Positions 14,564 through 21,086 of a DNA stretch of 30,553 nt are shown here, piece after piece. How positions within the stretch are numbered: position 1 is the first letter of the stretch; each line of letters opens with the position of its first letter. Source of the DNA: Pseudomonadota bacterium (lineage in GTDB: Bacteria > Pseudomonadota > Alphaproteobacteria > Rhodospirillales > Magnetospirillaceae). The stretch is taken from positions 1 to 30,553 of the forward strand of contig JAEXAH010000078.1 of the NCBI GenBank assembly GCA_023458315.1, in the 5' to 3' direction. Made by a program: the position numbers and the translations under genes. The notes below the pieces were generated by a model, which was given only the letters and a program-made list of their open reading frames with translations, did no database searches and was not told the origin of the DNA.

Positions 14564-15021
14564 CGTGCGTCCAGCGGGGTGTAGGCGTTCGTCATGGCCA
14601 GCAGTTCAACCGCCGACATCTGTTGCGTGGTTGCGGTCGGCAGAAGGCCGCCGGCCACCAGACCAAGCATGGCCGCCCCTGTCACCGACATGGCAAGGCG
14701 CGGTCCCCACTCGCGGCCGACACCAAGCGCGGTACCGAGTTGGTCCAACGCGGCCCGCCACAGCGGACGGCGCGCCGGGGGCTGGGCGGGAATCCGGGAA
14801 AGAACCGAATTTTGCAGGCGCACCAGGGCGTCGGGGCCGATTTGTCGCGCCGGGTCGAAACGGGCCATCATGGCGTCCATGTGTTCCATGTCGGCCAGGG
14901 CCCGGGCGGCGGCAGGGTCGCGCGCCAGCAGGGACTGGGCGGCGGCGCGCTGGTCTTCCGGCCATTGGTCGCGGCGGCTGCCATGGCGATCCAGCAGGGC
15001 GATGAACTGGTCCAGCGTCAT
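14560..15021 (-). CDS. Single-pass membrane protein, probable anti-sigma factor
   Basis: The gene encodes 153 residues. A cytoplasmic N-terminal domain (FIALLDRHG, DQWPEDQRAAAQSLLA, residues 2-50) is followed by a linker rich in Pro and Arg. One transmembrane segment (about 108-127, LAMSVTGAAMLGLVAGGLLP) precedes a short periplasmic tail. The order sigma / this protein / periplasmic sensor, with 4-base ATGA overlaps on both sides, is the standard sigma / anti-sigma / sensor design. The classical zinc-binding HxxxCxxC anti-sigma motif is absent. The N-terminal domain recurs as the free protein encoded at 9804-10058. The role is inferred from operon and topology. Confidence 0.75.
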   Translation of the reverse strand: MTLDQFIALLDRHGSRRDQWPEDQRAAAQSLLARDPAAARALADMEHMDAMMARFDPARQIGPDALVRLQNSVLSRIPAQPPARRPLWRAALDQLGTALGVGREWGPRLAMSVTGAAMLGLVAGGLLPTATTQQMSAVELLAMTNAYTPLDAR

Positions 15022-15572
15022 AGCACGTCTCCCATCTTCTCCAGTCCGCGACGGGCGAAGAAATCCCGCAGGCCACGCCTGCCGCGGACAAGCAACGATT
15101 CCAGCGCCGACAACGACACCTCCAACGTGTCGGCCGCTTCCTGGCAACTGACCTCGCCATAATAGCACAGCGCCACCGCCGCCCGCTGGCGGTCGGGCAA
15201 CGAGGCCAGGGCGGCCTGGACCAGATCGCGGGCCTGCTCGCCGACACAGGATTCCAGCCCGCCGGGCGCCGGGTCGGCGGGCTCGGCCACGTCGTCCATG
15301 GCCAGCATGGGGGCGCGGCGCTTGCGGTCCAGGCACAGGTTCATCACCACCCGGTACAGCCAGGTGGTGAACCGCGCGCCGCCCGGCTGCCAGCGTTCGG
15401 CCGCCGACCAGACGCGCAGAAAGGCTTCCTGGGCGACCTCCTCGGCGTCCTGGGCATTGCCGGTCATGCGCATGGCCAGCGTCATGGCGAAGGCTCCGTG
15501 GCGTTGCATCAGCAGCGCGAAGGCCCGATGGTCCCCGCGGCCGATTGCCAGAAGCAGACGTTCATCGTCCAT
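15018..15572 (-). CDS. ECF-type RNA polymerase sigma factor with adjacent anti-sigma
   Basis: The gene encodes 184 residues. Region 2 is MRMTGNAQDAEEVAQEAFLR followed by VWSAAERWQPGGARFTTWLY (about residues 36-75). Region 4 is LASLPDRQRAAVALCYYGEV followed by SCQEAADTLEVSLSALESLL. The middle shares the MDDVAEPAD linker with the paralogue at 13285-13899. The ATG at 15572 lies 57 bases after a GCGTATAAG box. The stop codon overlaps the anti-sigma start in ATGA, giving coupled synthesis. It presumably directs RNA polymerase to its own promoter and a small envelope-stress or metal-stress regulon; the target genes are not identifiable here beyond the shared box. Confidence 0.92.
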   Translation of the reverse strand: MDDERLLLAIGRGDHRAFALLMQRHGAFAMTLAMRMTGNAQDAEEVAQEAFLRVWSAAERWQPGGARFTTWLYRVVMNLCLDRKRRAPMLAMDDVAEPADPAPGGLESCVGEQARDLVQAALASLPDRQRAAVALCYYGEVSCQEAADTLEVSLSALESLLVRGRRGLRDFFARRGLEKMGDVL

Positions 15573-15629
15573 GGTCCGCGCGGGGGTCTCCAGTCTGGCC
15601 GAAAAGGGGTCGTTCAGGCTTCACACTGG

Positions 15630-15638
15630 CTTATACGC
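15630..15638 (-). promoter_or_regulatory. Candidate promoter element GCGTATAAG of the ECF operon
   Basis: On the minus strand GCCC-N2-GCGTATAAG ends 57 bases before the sigma start codon, matching the element at 13953-13961 in all 13 fixed positions. GGAAGC, similar to an ECF -35 GGAAC, lies about 12 bases upstream of the box; the spacing is shorter than usual for ECF promoters. Confidence 0.5.
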
Positions 15639-15675
15639 ACGGGCGCGCCGCTTCCTGCGCGGAAAAATGCGGGTA

Positions 15676-15906
15676 TCAGCCGCGCACGCCGCTGCCGCCG
15701 TTGTCGCGGCTCCACTGGTCGAAGGCGCGCATCATGGTGGCGCGCAGTTCCGACGCCTTCAGGGTGGGGAAATGGTCGGCCAGCGCGTCCCACACCGCGC
15801 TGTTGTTCAGGAACGACCGGCCGAAGGTTTCCAGGTCGGCGGCGTTGTTGCTGTCCAGGGATTCGTAGATGTGCTGGAACAGCCGGTCGGCGGTGTTCTG
15901 GTCCAT
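15676..15906 (-). CDS. Small acidic protein of unknown function
   Basis: The gene encodes 76 residues that I do not recognise. It begins MDQNTADRLFQHIYESLDSN, continues with FLNNSAVWDALADHFPTLKA and SELRATMMRAFDQWSRDNGG, and looks like a compact helical, soluble protein. No signal peptide or Cys is present. The ribosome site is poor. It follows the zeta-inhibitor-like gene by 30 bases in the same direction, so the two are likely co-transcribed. Coding potential is judged from codon bias, sensible composition and lack of a better frame; a real gene is likely but not certain. Confidence 0.65.
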   Translation of the reverse strand: MDQNTADRLFQHIYESLDSNNAADLETFGRSFLNNSAVWDALADHFPTLKASELRATMMRAFDQWSRDNGGSGVRG

Positions 15907-15936
15907 GGCGTGTCCGTTGTTGACAAGAAGGGGGGA

Positions 15937-16266
15937 TCAGCCCTGGCGTTCCAGCCAGGCCAGACGCTCGAAACGGGCGCAGACGTCCTTCAGTTCCTCG
16001 GCCGACAGGAAGATGCCGAACCCCATCAGGTCGTTGCGGATCTTGAGCATCAGGAAGCCTTCCTCGGCCTTGGTTTCCACCTTGGCGAAATCGGCGTCCA
16101 GCAGCAGGCGCAGGTACGCCTGATTGTTTTCGTCGGTCAGGTCGCAGGCCCAATCGGCCAGCAGATGGTTGCGCCGCGCCCGGACCCAGAAGGCCCGTTC
16201 GGAAGCGCCGACGAAATCCGCCTGCGAGGTGCTGCCTCTGGCGGCGAAGGTGTCGAGTATCGACAT
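15937..16266 (-). CDS. Divergent ATP-synthase zeta-inhibitor-like protein (DUF1476 family)
   Basis: The gene encodes 109 residues, close to the usual length of the alphaproteobacterial F1 zeta inhibitor. The hallmark ARRNHLLADWACDL (family: ARRNKLLGxWAA) is at residues about 31-44, followed by AYLRLLLDADF, RNDLMGFGIFLSAEEL and a closing helix. The family binds the F1 part of ATP synthase and blocks reverse ATP hydrolysis. The inhibitory N-terminus, normally FxDREKAFEAKFAHDEE, is quite different here (DTFAARGSTSQADFVGASER), so the protein may be a paralogue with altered control. No ATP-synthase gene is nearby. I used the ATG at 16266; the upstream extension begins with TTG. Confidence 0.75.
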   Translation of the reverse strand: MSILDTFAARGSTSQADFVGASERAFWVRARRNHLLADWACDLTDENNQAYLRLLLDADFAKVETKAEEGFLMLKIRNDLMGFGIFLSAEELKDVCARFERLAWLERQG

Positions 16267-16290
16267 GGAATCCGGCAACCGGGAAAAGCG

Positions 16291-16312
16291 AGGCCCGCCG
16301 AAGGGCGGGCCT
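16291..16312 (-). terminator. Rho-independent terminator after the His-tailed peptide gene
   Basis: A 9-bp stem AGGCCCGCC / GGCGGGCCT has a 4-base loop; on the minus strand the loop region reads CTTCGG, a very stable tetraloop. It is followed by CGCTTTTCCC and lies 14 bases past the stop codon. The next gene starts only 24 bases farther on. Confidence 0.7.
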
Positions 16313-16326
16313 GACGGGGCGGGGGC

Positions 16327-16458
16327 TCAGTGGTGGCCGTGGCCGTGCCCATGACCGTGGCCTTCTTCCGCCGCCTTGGGCTTGAGGGCGGCGATCAGGC
16401 CGTACACCACCACGCATCCCACCAGGAACAGCACGATTCCCTGCAACAGACCGGGCAT
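16327..16458 (-). CDS. 43-residue membrane peptide with His-Gly tail
   Basis: This is a very small gene whose product is MPGLLQGIVLFLVGCVVVYG (one transmembrane helix, residues about 4-25), a short charged linker KPKAAEE, and the tail GHGHGHGHGHH. The ribosome site GGGAGATGTGAA is well placed before the ATG at 16458, and a terminator follows the stop, so it is a monocistronic unit of its own. The alternating His residues should bind divalent metal such as nickel, zinc or copper. Which side of the membrane the tail faces is not certain; the positive KPK after the helix suggests it is cytoplasmic. No family is recognised. Confidence 0.75.
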   Translation of the reverse strand: MPGLLQGIVLFLVGCVVVYGLIAALKPKAAEEGHGHGHGHGHH

Positions 16459-16584
16459 TTCACATCTCCCAAGGCATTGGTTTGCGCCAAACCTCGCACC
16501 TTGGGCCGACGCTGTCAACGCGGCGACGGTCTTTGCCCCAGTGGAGTTGTCGGGAATAAGGGGTTTCCGCGACATAGACCATAC

Positions 16585-16621
16585 GCATATTACGTAATGG
16601 TAAGTTTACTATCGTATATGC
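16585..16621. repeat. Imperfect inverted repeat with inner palindrome
   Basis: GCATATTACG (16585-16594) pairs with CGTATATGC (16613-16621), leaving one bulged T. The left arm includes ATTACGTAAT (16589-16598), a perfect palindrome. It lies about 130 bases upstream of the His-tailed peptide gene and may be an operator. Confidence 0.45.
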
Positions 16622-16672
16622 CGTAAGAAAAAAAACCTGGGTATGGGGGTGAAAAGCCGGGTGGGAATGGGA

Positions 16673-16709
16673 TTCTCGCAATGCAGCATTTATGCTGCGT
16701 TGCCGAGAA
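16673..16709. repeat. Long near-perfect hairpin in the divergent region
   Basis: Sixteen base pairs: TTCTCG (16673-16678) with CGAGAA (16704-16709), then CAATGCAGCA (16679-16688) with TGCTGCGTTG (16693-16702). There is one bulge (C16703), one G-T pair and the loop TTTA. No T-tract follows on either strand, so an RNA element or a protein-binding dyad is as likely as a terminator. Confidence 0.55.
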
Positions 16710-16793
16710 AACGAGGAAAACTGCGTTCTTAATGAATTTCTGATAAGGAAAATTAGCCTATCAACAGAAGGTTATCGATGTGTAATTTTCTTG

Positions 16794-16815
16794 TTACGTT
16801 GACGTAAACGTAAAG
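16794..16815 (+). promoter_or_regulatory. ACGT-repeat operator upstream of the SCP2 gene
   Basis: ACGTTGACGTAAACGTAA (16796-16813) contains three ACGT units repeated every six bases; TTACGT-TG-ACGTAA is a perfect dyad. It fills the 20-base gap between a possible -35 TTGTTA (16791-16796) and -10 TATATC (16817-16822). That arrangement is typical of MerR-family promoters with an overlong spacer. A MerR-type regulator is encoded at 21087-21482. Confidence 0.6.
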
Positions 16816-16860
16816 GTATATCTGATCTCCCTTGAAGCGCTTTGGAAAAAGGCGGTTGCA

Positions 16861-17160
16861 ATGACCGATGTGGAGGATCGTCTGCGGGATGCCCTGCCCA
16901 AGCTGTCACGGCTTGGCGCGGTGGTTCGGTTCGATTTGGGCAAGGACGGGGCCTGGCTGGTGGATGCCAGTTCCGGCAGCCCGAGCCTGGACGAGGATGA
17001 TGGCGATTCCGATGTCGCCTGCACCATCAAGATCACGGGCGAGAACCTGATCAAGCTGATGGATGGCAAACTCGACCCCATGCTTGGCTACACCCTGGGC
17101 AAGATCAAGGTGTCCGGTTCCATGGGGGTCGCCATGAAACTGGTCGGCGCCATTGGCTGA
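16861..17160 (+). CDS. SCP2 sterol-carrier-domain protein
   Basis: The gene encodes 99 residues forming a single SCP2 domain: LGAVVRFDLGKDGAWLVDA, then DVACTIKITGENLIKLMDGK, LDPMLGYTLGKIKVSGSMGV and AMKLVGAI. The last part is the conserved lipid-tunnel end of the family (G-KIKxxGxxxxAxKL). SCP2 domains bind fatty acyl-CoA and other lipids. It lies directly behind an ACGT-repeat operator and 13 bases ahead of the DUF6134-like gene, with which it forms a two-gene unit. Its position fits a lipid-carrier role in the beta-oxidation locus. In animals the same domain is fused to the SDR HSDL2, whose bacterial counterpart is at 27591-28412. Confidence 0.88.
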   Translation: MTDVEDRLRDALPKLSRLGAVVRFDLGKDGAWLVDASSGSPSLDEDDGDSDVACTIKITGENLIKLMDGKLDPMLGYTLGKIKVSGSMGVAMKLVGAIG

Positions 17161-17173
17161 GCGGGGGGTGACG

Positions 17174-17824
17174 ATGCGCCCTTCCGCGCGTGCCGCGCTT
17201 GCGGGAACCGTCCTGGCGGCCGGTTTCCTGTGTTCCGTTCCGGCCTGGGCGGAAAGCGTGGCCCTGGGCTATTCCATCCGCAAGGAGGGCGAGCCCATCG
17301 GCCAGGAACGCGTCACCATCAACCGGGATGGCGACGCCGCCCTGGTCGAGGTGCGGACCACCACCCGCGCCAAGGTGTTGTTCCTGGAATTCCGTTACGA
17401 CCACAATCGCCGCGAGGAATGGCGGGGTGGTCGATTGGTGCGCATGGTCGCCGACACCGACGACGACGGCACCAAGTCCAAGCTCGAGGCGGTGCGCAAG
17501 GACGGTGGCTGGACCTTCACCGTCAACGGCCAGTCGGCCGAACGCCCGGGCGACGCCCTGCCGCTGACGTTGTGGGGACGGGCGATCCTGGATCGCAAGG
17601 AATTGTTCAGCATCATCGACGCCAAGCCCTACGGGGTGCAGGTGGCGGCGCTGGGCAACGAGACGGTGAACGTGGACGGCACGGCCCAGCAGGCCGAGCA
17701 TTTCCGCATCACCGGGGATGTGGAGCGTGACCTGTGGTATGGCGCCGACGGCTATCTGCTGCGGGCCGCCTTTCAGCGTTCCGGCTATCCCATCGAGGTG
17801 GTGAGGACCGAGCGCCGGCCGTGA
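17174..17824 (+). CDS. Secreted DUF6134-like protein of unknown function
   Basis: The gene encodes 216 residues. A signal peptide (RPSARAALAGTVLAAGFLCS, cleavage likely after PAWA) is followed by a beta-rich domain: YSIRKEGEPIGQERVTINRD, FLEFRYDHNRREEWRGGRLV and ADTDDDGTKSKLEAV, later FRITGDVERDLWYGADGYLL. This pattern matches proteins annotated as DUF6134 in alphaproteobacteria, and resembles DUF3108; neither has a known function. I start it at the ATG at 17174, with GGGGGGTG just upstream. Being co-transcribed with the SCP2 gene under an ACGT operator, it probably has a periplasmic job in lipid handling, but that is inference. Confidence 0.75.
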   Translation: MRPSARAALAGTVLAAGFLCSVPAWAESVALGYSIRKEGEPIGQERVTINRDGDAALVEVRTTTRAKVLFLEFRYDHNRREEWRGGRLVRMVADTDDDGTKSKLEAVRKDGGWTFTVNGQSAERPGDALPLTLWGRAILDRKELFSIIDAKPYGVQVAALGNETVNVDGTAQQAEHFRITGDVERDLWYGADGYLLRAAFQRSGYPIEVVRTERRP

Positions 17825-17845
17825 ATGCGGACCGGCGTGTTTTTT
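17813..17845 (+). terminator. Probable terminator of the SCP2/DUF6134 unit
   Basis: A 6-bp stem CGCCGG / CCGGCG with a 13-base loop spans the stop codon and is followed by TGTTTTTT. Confidence 0.5.
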
Positions 17846-17855
17846 GGACATCAAG

Positions 17856-17897
17856 TTAACGTTAACGTAAAGGGAAAGCCCTTGACGTAAAATCAAG
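17856..17897 (+). promoter_or_regulatory. Two ACGT-type operators and promoter of fadL
   Basis: The first site, TTAACGTTAACGTAAA (17856-17871), has two ACGT units six bases apart. The second, CTTGACGTAAAATCAAG (17881-17897), has inverted CTTGA / TCAAG ends. TTGACG inside it (17882-17887) with TAGGCT at 17905-17910 makes a sigma-70-like promoter with a 17-base spacer, so a bound regulator would cover the -35. Confidence 0.6.
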
Positions 17898-17953
17898 CGG
17901 CGTTTAGGCTTCACAACAATGGCGGCAAAAGTTCGCCAACGGAGGAAACAGGG

Positions 17954-19261
17954 ATGTCGATCACCATTCGCAGCAAGGTGCTGACCAGCACCCTTGGCCT
18001 GATGACGGTTCTGTGCGCGGCGGGCGAGGCGGGCGCCTCGGGCTTCCAGTTGCGCGAGCAAAGCTCGGAAGGTCTGGGCAACGCCTTCGCCGGTTCGACT
18101 GCCAAGGCGTACAATCTGTCGACCATCTACTACAATCCGGCCGGCATGACCCGGCTCGAGGGCAATCAGGTCGCCGGTTCCGCCACGGTGATCATGCCGG
18201 TGGCCAAGTTCGAGGGCACCAACACCGTCACCGGCGGTGCCACTCCCGGTCGGACCAGCGGCTCCATGGGGGGCGACGCCATCAACGACGCGGCGGTGGG
18301 TGCTGCCTTCGCCATGTGGGACGCGCGCCCCGACCTGAAGTTCGGTGTCGCCATCAGCGCGCCGTTCGGTCTGCGCACCGATTACCAGGAAGACTGGGTC
18401 GGTCGCTACCACGCCTTGGAAAGCGCCATCACCAACATCAATTTCAGCCCGACCGTGGCCTATCGCATCAACGACAACCTGTCCATCGGCGGCGGCGCCC
18501 AGGTGGCCTACACCAAGGTCCGTCTGACCAACGCCCTCAACCTGCGGGCCTTGAACGCGGCCTTCGGCGACGGCAAGGCGGTGGTCGAGGGCGACGACAT
18601 CGGTTTCGGCGGTGTCGCCAGCATGCTGTATGAATTCAGCCCCACCAGCCGTGTCGGCGTGAACTATCGTTCGCAGATTCAGCATACCCTGAAGGGCGAT
18701 GCCACCTTCCAGGTCGCCCCGGGCACCAAGGCGGCGCTGGGCAATCCGCAAAGCCTGCGCGACGATAAGGCCACCGCCGATCTGACCACCCCCGACACCG
18801 TGACCTTCGGCATCTATCATGAGCTGTCGCCGCAATGGGCGGTGATGTCGGACATCCAGTGGACCAACTGGTCGACCTTCAAGGAAGTGCGCATCAAGTT
18901 CAACGACGGCCGCGCCGATTCGGTGACGGACGAGAACTGGCACGACACCTGGTTCTTCTCGTTGGGTGCCACCTACACCATGGACGACAAGAACAAGTTC
19001 CATTTCGGTGTCGCCTATGACCAGGCGCCGGTGGACGATCAGTACCGTACCGCCCGTATTCCCGACTCGAACCGCTATTGGCTGTCGCTGGGCTACAGCT
19101 ACGACTTCAGCCCGAACTTCCAAACCAATATCGGCTACACCCATATCTTTGCCGACAGCGCCAGCATCAACGAGGCCAGCAAGAGCAACAGCGGCAATCT
19201 GGTGGGCAGCTATGACGCCTATGTGGACATCATCAGCGCCAGCGTTGTGATGAAGTTCTAA
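17954..19261 (+). CDS. fadL: Outer-membrane long-chain fatty acid transporter, FadL/OmpP1 family
   Basis: The gene encodes 435 residues. The signal peptide is followed by the classic mature start GFQLREQSSEGLGNAFAGST and then STIYYNPAGMTRLEG (the NPAG motif that plugs the barrel). About 14 amphipathic strands follow, including FGVAISAPFGLRTDY, VAYRINDNLSIGGGAQVAY and WLSLGYSYDFSPNFQTNIGY. It ends in ISASVVMKF with the terminal Phe expected of outer-membrane barrels. It takes up long-chain fatty acids or other hydrophobic compounds. GGAGGAAACAGGG precedes the ATG. The gene follows two ACGT operators and precedes fadD, matching import followed by activation. Confidence 0.93.
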   Translation: MSITIRSKVLTSTLGLMTVLCAAGEAGASGFQLREQSSEGLGNAFAGSTAKAYNLSTIYYNPAGMTRLEGNQVAGSATVIMPVAKFEGTNTVTGGATPGRTSGSMGGDAINDAAVGAAFAMWDARPDLKFGVAISAPFGLRTDYQEDWVGRYHALESAITNINFSPTVAYRINDNLSIGGGAQVAYTKVRLTNALNLRALNAAFGDGKAVVEGDDIGFGGVASMLYEFSPTSRVGVNYRSQIQHTLKGDATFQVAPGTKAALGNPQSLRDDKATADLTTPDTVTFGIYHELSPQWAVMSDIQWTNWSTFKEVRIKFNDGRADSVTDENWHDTWFFSLGATYTMDDKNKFHFGVAYDQAPVDDQYRTARIPDSNRYWLSLGYSYDFSPNFQTNIGYTHIFADSASINEASKSNSGNLVGSYDAYVDIISASVVMKF

Positions 19262-19288
19262 GGGCCGGGTGCTGGAGGACATGCGATC

Positions 19289-20965
19289 GTGAGCAACGTC
19301 ATGCAATCGTCGAACGGCCCCATTCCGGCCATGCCGGTTTCGGCCATCCTGGACCGCGCGGTGGCCGCCTATCCCGGGCAGGTCGCCGTGGATTTCCTGG
19401 GCAAGCGGACCACCTATGGCGAGTTGGGCGACCTGGTGGAGCGCGCGGCGCGTGGCTTCCAGCAACTCGGAGTGCGCAAAGGGGTGCGGGTGGGCCTGTG
19501 CCTGCCCAACACTCCGTACTTCGTCATCTGTTATTACGCGGTGCTGAAGGCGGGCGGCGTGGTTGTGAACTACAACCCGCTTTACGTCGAACGGGAACTG
19601 AAGCACCAGATCACCGATTCGGGCACCACCATCATGGTGACGCTCGACCTCAAGCAGATCTATCCCAAGGTCGCCGCCATGCTGGAGGAGACCTGCCTGG
19701 AACGGGTGGTGGTCTGTTCCATGGCCGATATCCTGCCCGCGGTGAAAAGCGTGCTGTTCTCGGTGCTCAAGCGCTCCGAGATGGCCGAGGTGCCCGACGA
19801 TCTGCACCATGTGCCGTTCGAGCGGCTGGTGGCCAACCCGGGCAAGCCGCGCGCGGTCGAGATCGATCCGGCCAAGGATATCGCGGTGCTGCAATACACC
19901 GGCGGCACCACCGGCGTGCCCAAGGGCGCCATGCTGACCCACGCCAACCTGACCGCCAACGCCGAACAGATCCGGCGCTGGATGCCGGAAATCCTGGCCG
20001 GTCAGGAACGGGTGCTGGGCGTGCTGCCGCTGTTCCATGTCTTCGCCATGACCGTGGTGATGAATTTGGGCATCACCATCGGCGCCGAACTGATCCTGGT
20101 GCCGCGCTTCGATCTGCAACAGGTGCTGAAGCTGATCACCAAGCGCCGTCCCACCCTGTTCCCCGGCGTGCCGACCATCTACACCGCGCTGAACGGCGCG
20201 GCGGCCCAGGGCGGGTTCGACCTGTCGTCCATCCGCTACTGCATCTCGGGCGGCGCGCCGCTGCCGGTCGAGGTCCGCACCCGCTTCGAGGAACTGACCG
20301 GCTGCCGTCTGGTGGAAGGCTACGGCCTGTCGGAATCGTCGCCGGTCGTGACCTGCAATCCCATCAGCGGCCTGATCAAGACCGCCTCCATCGGCGTGCC
20401 GCTGGACGAGACGGTGGTGGAAATCCGCTCGACCACCGACCCCACCCAGATTCTGGGCCTGGGCGAGAACGGCGAAATCTGCGTGCGCGGCCCCCAGGTC
20501 ATGCTGGGCTATTGGCAGCGTCCAGAGGACACCGCCCAGGTGTTCATCGACGGCGCCCTGCGCACCGGCGACGTGGGATACCGCGACGAGGACGGCTATC
20601 TGTTCCTGGTGGATCGCATCAAGGACGTGATCCTGGCGGGCGGTTTCAACGTCTATCCCCGCGTCATCGAGGAAGCCCTGTACCAGCACCCGGCGGTGGC
20701 CGAGGCGGTGGTGATCGGCGTCCCCGACCAGTATCGCGGTCAGGCGCCCAAGGCGTTCGTGCGCCTGCGCGACGGCGCCACCGCCGAGCCGGAAGAGATC
20801 AAGACCTTCCTGGCCACCCAGATTTCGCGCATCGAGATGCCGAAAAGCATCGAGATCCGCGACGAATTGCCCAAGACCATGATCGGCAAGCTGTCCAAGA
20901 AGGAACTGGTTGCCGAGGAAAAGGCCAAGGCGGAAGAGAACGCCGCCACCCGGCAAGCTTCGTAA
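19289..20965 (+). CDS. fadD: Long-chain fatty acid-CoA ligase FadD
   Basis: The gene encodes 558 residues, an adenylate-forming enzyme. The P-loop YTGGTTGVPKG is at residues 203-213, then LPLFHVFAMT, EGYGLSESSPV (motif A5), GDVGYRDEDGYLFLVDRIKD (A7/A8) and the C-terminal catalytic Lys in PKTMIGKLSKKEL. It turns fatty acid, ATP and CoA into acyl-CoA. The start is the GTG at 19289, 9 bases after GGAGG; the ATG at 19301 in the same frame is farther from the site. It lies 27 bases after fadL with no terminator, so it is probably co-transcribed with it. Confidence 0.93.
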   Translation: MSNVMQSSNGPIPAMPVSAILDRAVAAYPGQVAVDFLGKRTTYGELGDLVERAARGFQQLGVRKGVRVGLCLPNTPYFVICYYAVLKAGGVVVNYNPLYVERELKHQITDSGTTIMVTLDLKQIYPKVAAMLEETCLERVVVCSMADILPAVKSVLFSVLKRSEMAEVPDDLHHVPFERLVANPGKPRAVEIDPAKDIAVLQYTGGTTGVPKGAMLTHANLTANAEQIRRWMPEILAGQERVLGVLPLFHVFAMTVVMNLGITIGAELILVPRFDLQQVLKLITKRRPTLFPGVPTIYTALNGAAAQGGFDLSSIRYCISGGAPLPVEVRTRFEELTGCRLVEGYGLSESSPVVTCNPISGLIKTASIGVPLDETVVEIRSTTDPTQILGLGENGEICVRGPQVMLGYWQRPEDTAQVFIDGALRTGDVGYRDEDGYLFLVDRIKDVILAGGFNVYPRVIEEALYQHPAVAEAVVIGVPDQYRGQAPKAFVRLRDGATAEPEEIKTFLATQISRIEMPKSIEIRDELPKTMIGKLSKKELVAEEKAKAEENAATRQAS

Positions 20966-21039
20966 CAATTAAGCCGACGAGAGACGACGGTCATGACCGC
21001 GACGAATTTCCATGGTATGAAGGTGACGTGCAGGGCAAC

Positions 21040-21057
21040 TTACGCCCCTGCGCGTAA
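21040..21057. promoter_or_regulatory. Dyad upstream of the MerR-family gene
   Basis: TTACGC-CCCTGC-GCGTAA is a perfect inverted repeat 29 bases before the regulator's start codon. GCAGGG (21030-21035) can also pair with CCCTGC (21046-21051). It could be an autoregulatory site; its arms differ from the ACGT operators at the lipid genes. Confidence 0.4.
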
Positions 21058-21086
21058 CCTGTCGGCCCTGGAGAACGAAGCTGGAC

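Larger units (their letters stand above)
16459..16860. promoter_or_regulatory. 402-base AT-rich divergent control region
   Basis: There is no gene here. The region separates minus-strand small genes from the plus-strand lipid genes and is much AT-richer than its surroundings from about 16540 on. It contains an imperfect inverted repeat at 16585-16621, a long hairpin at 16673-16709 and an ACGT-repeat operator at 16794-16815. Promoters for the His-tailed peptide (minus) and the SCP2 gene (plus) must both be in it. Confidence 0.6.

Noticed and set aside
17105..20968. Minus-strand open frame of 1287 codons across fadL and fadD
   Set aside because: The frame is a shadow of plus-strand codon bias; it has no recognisable domain and no ribosome site.
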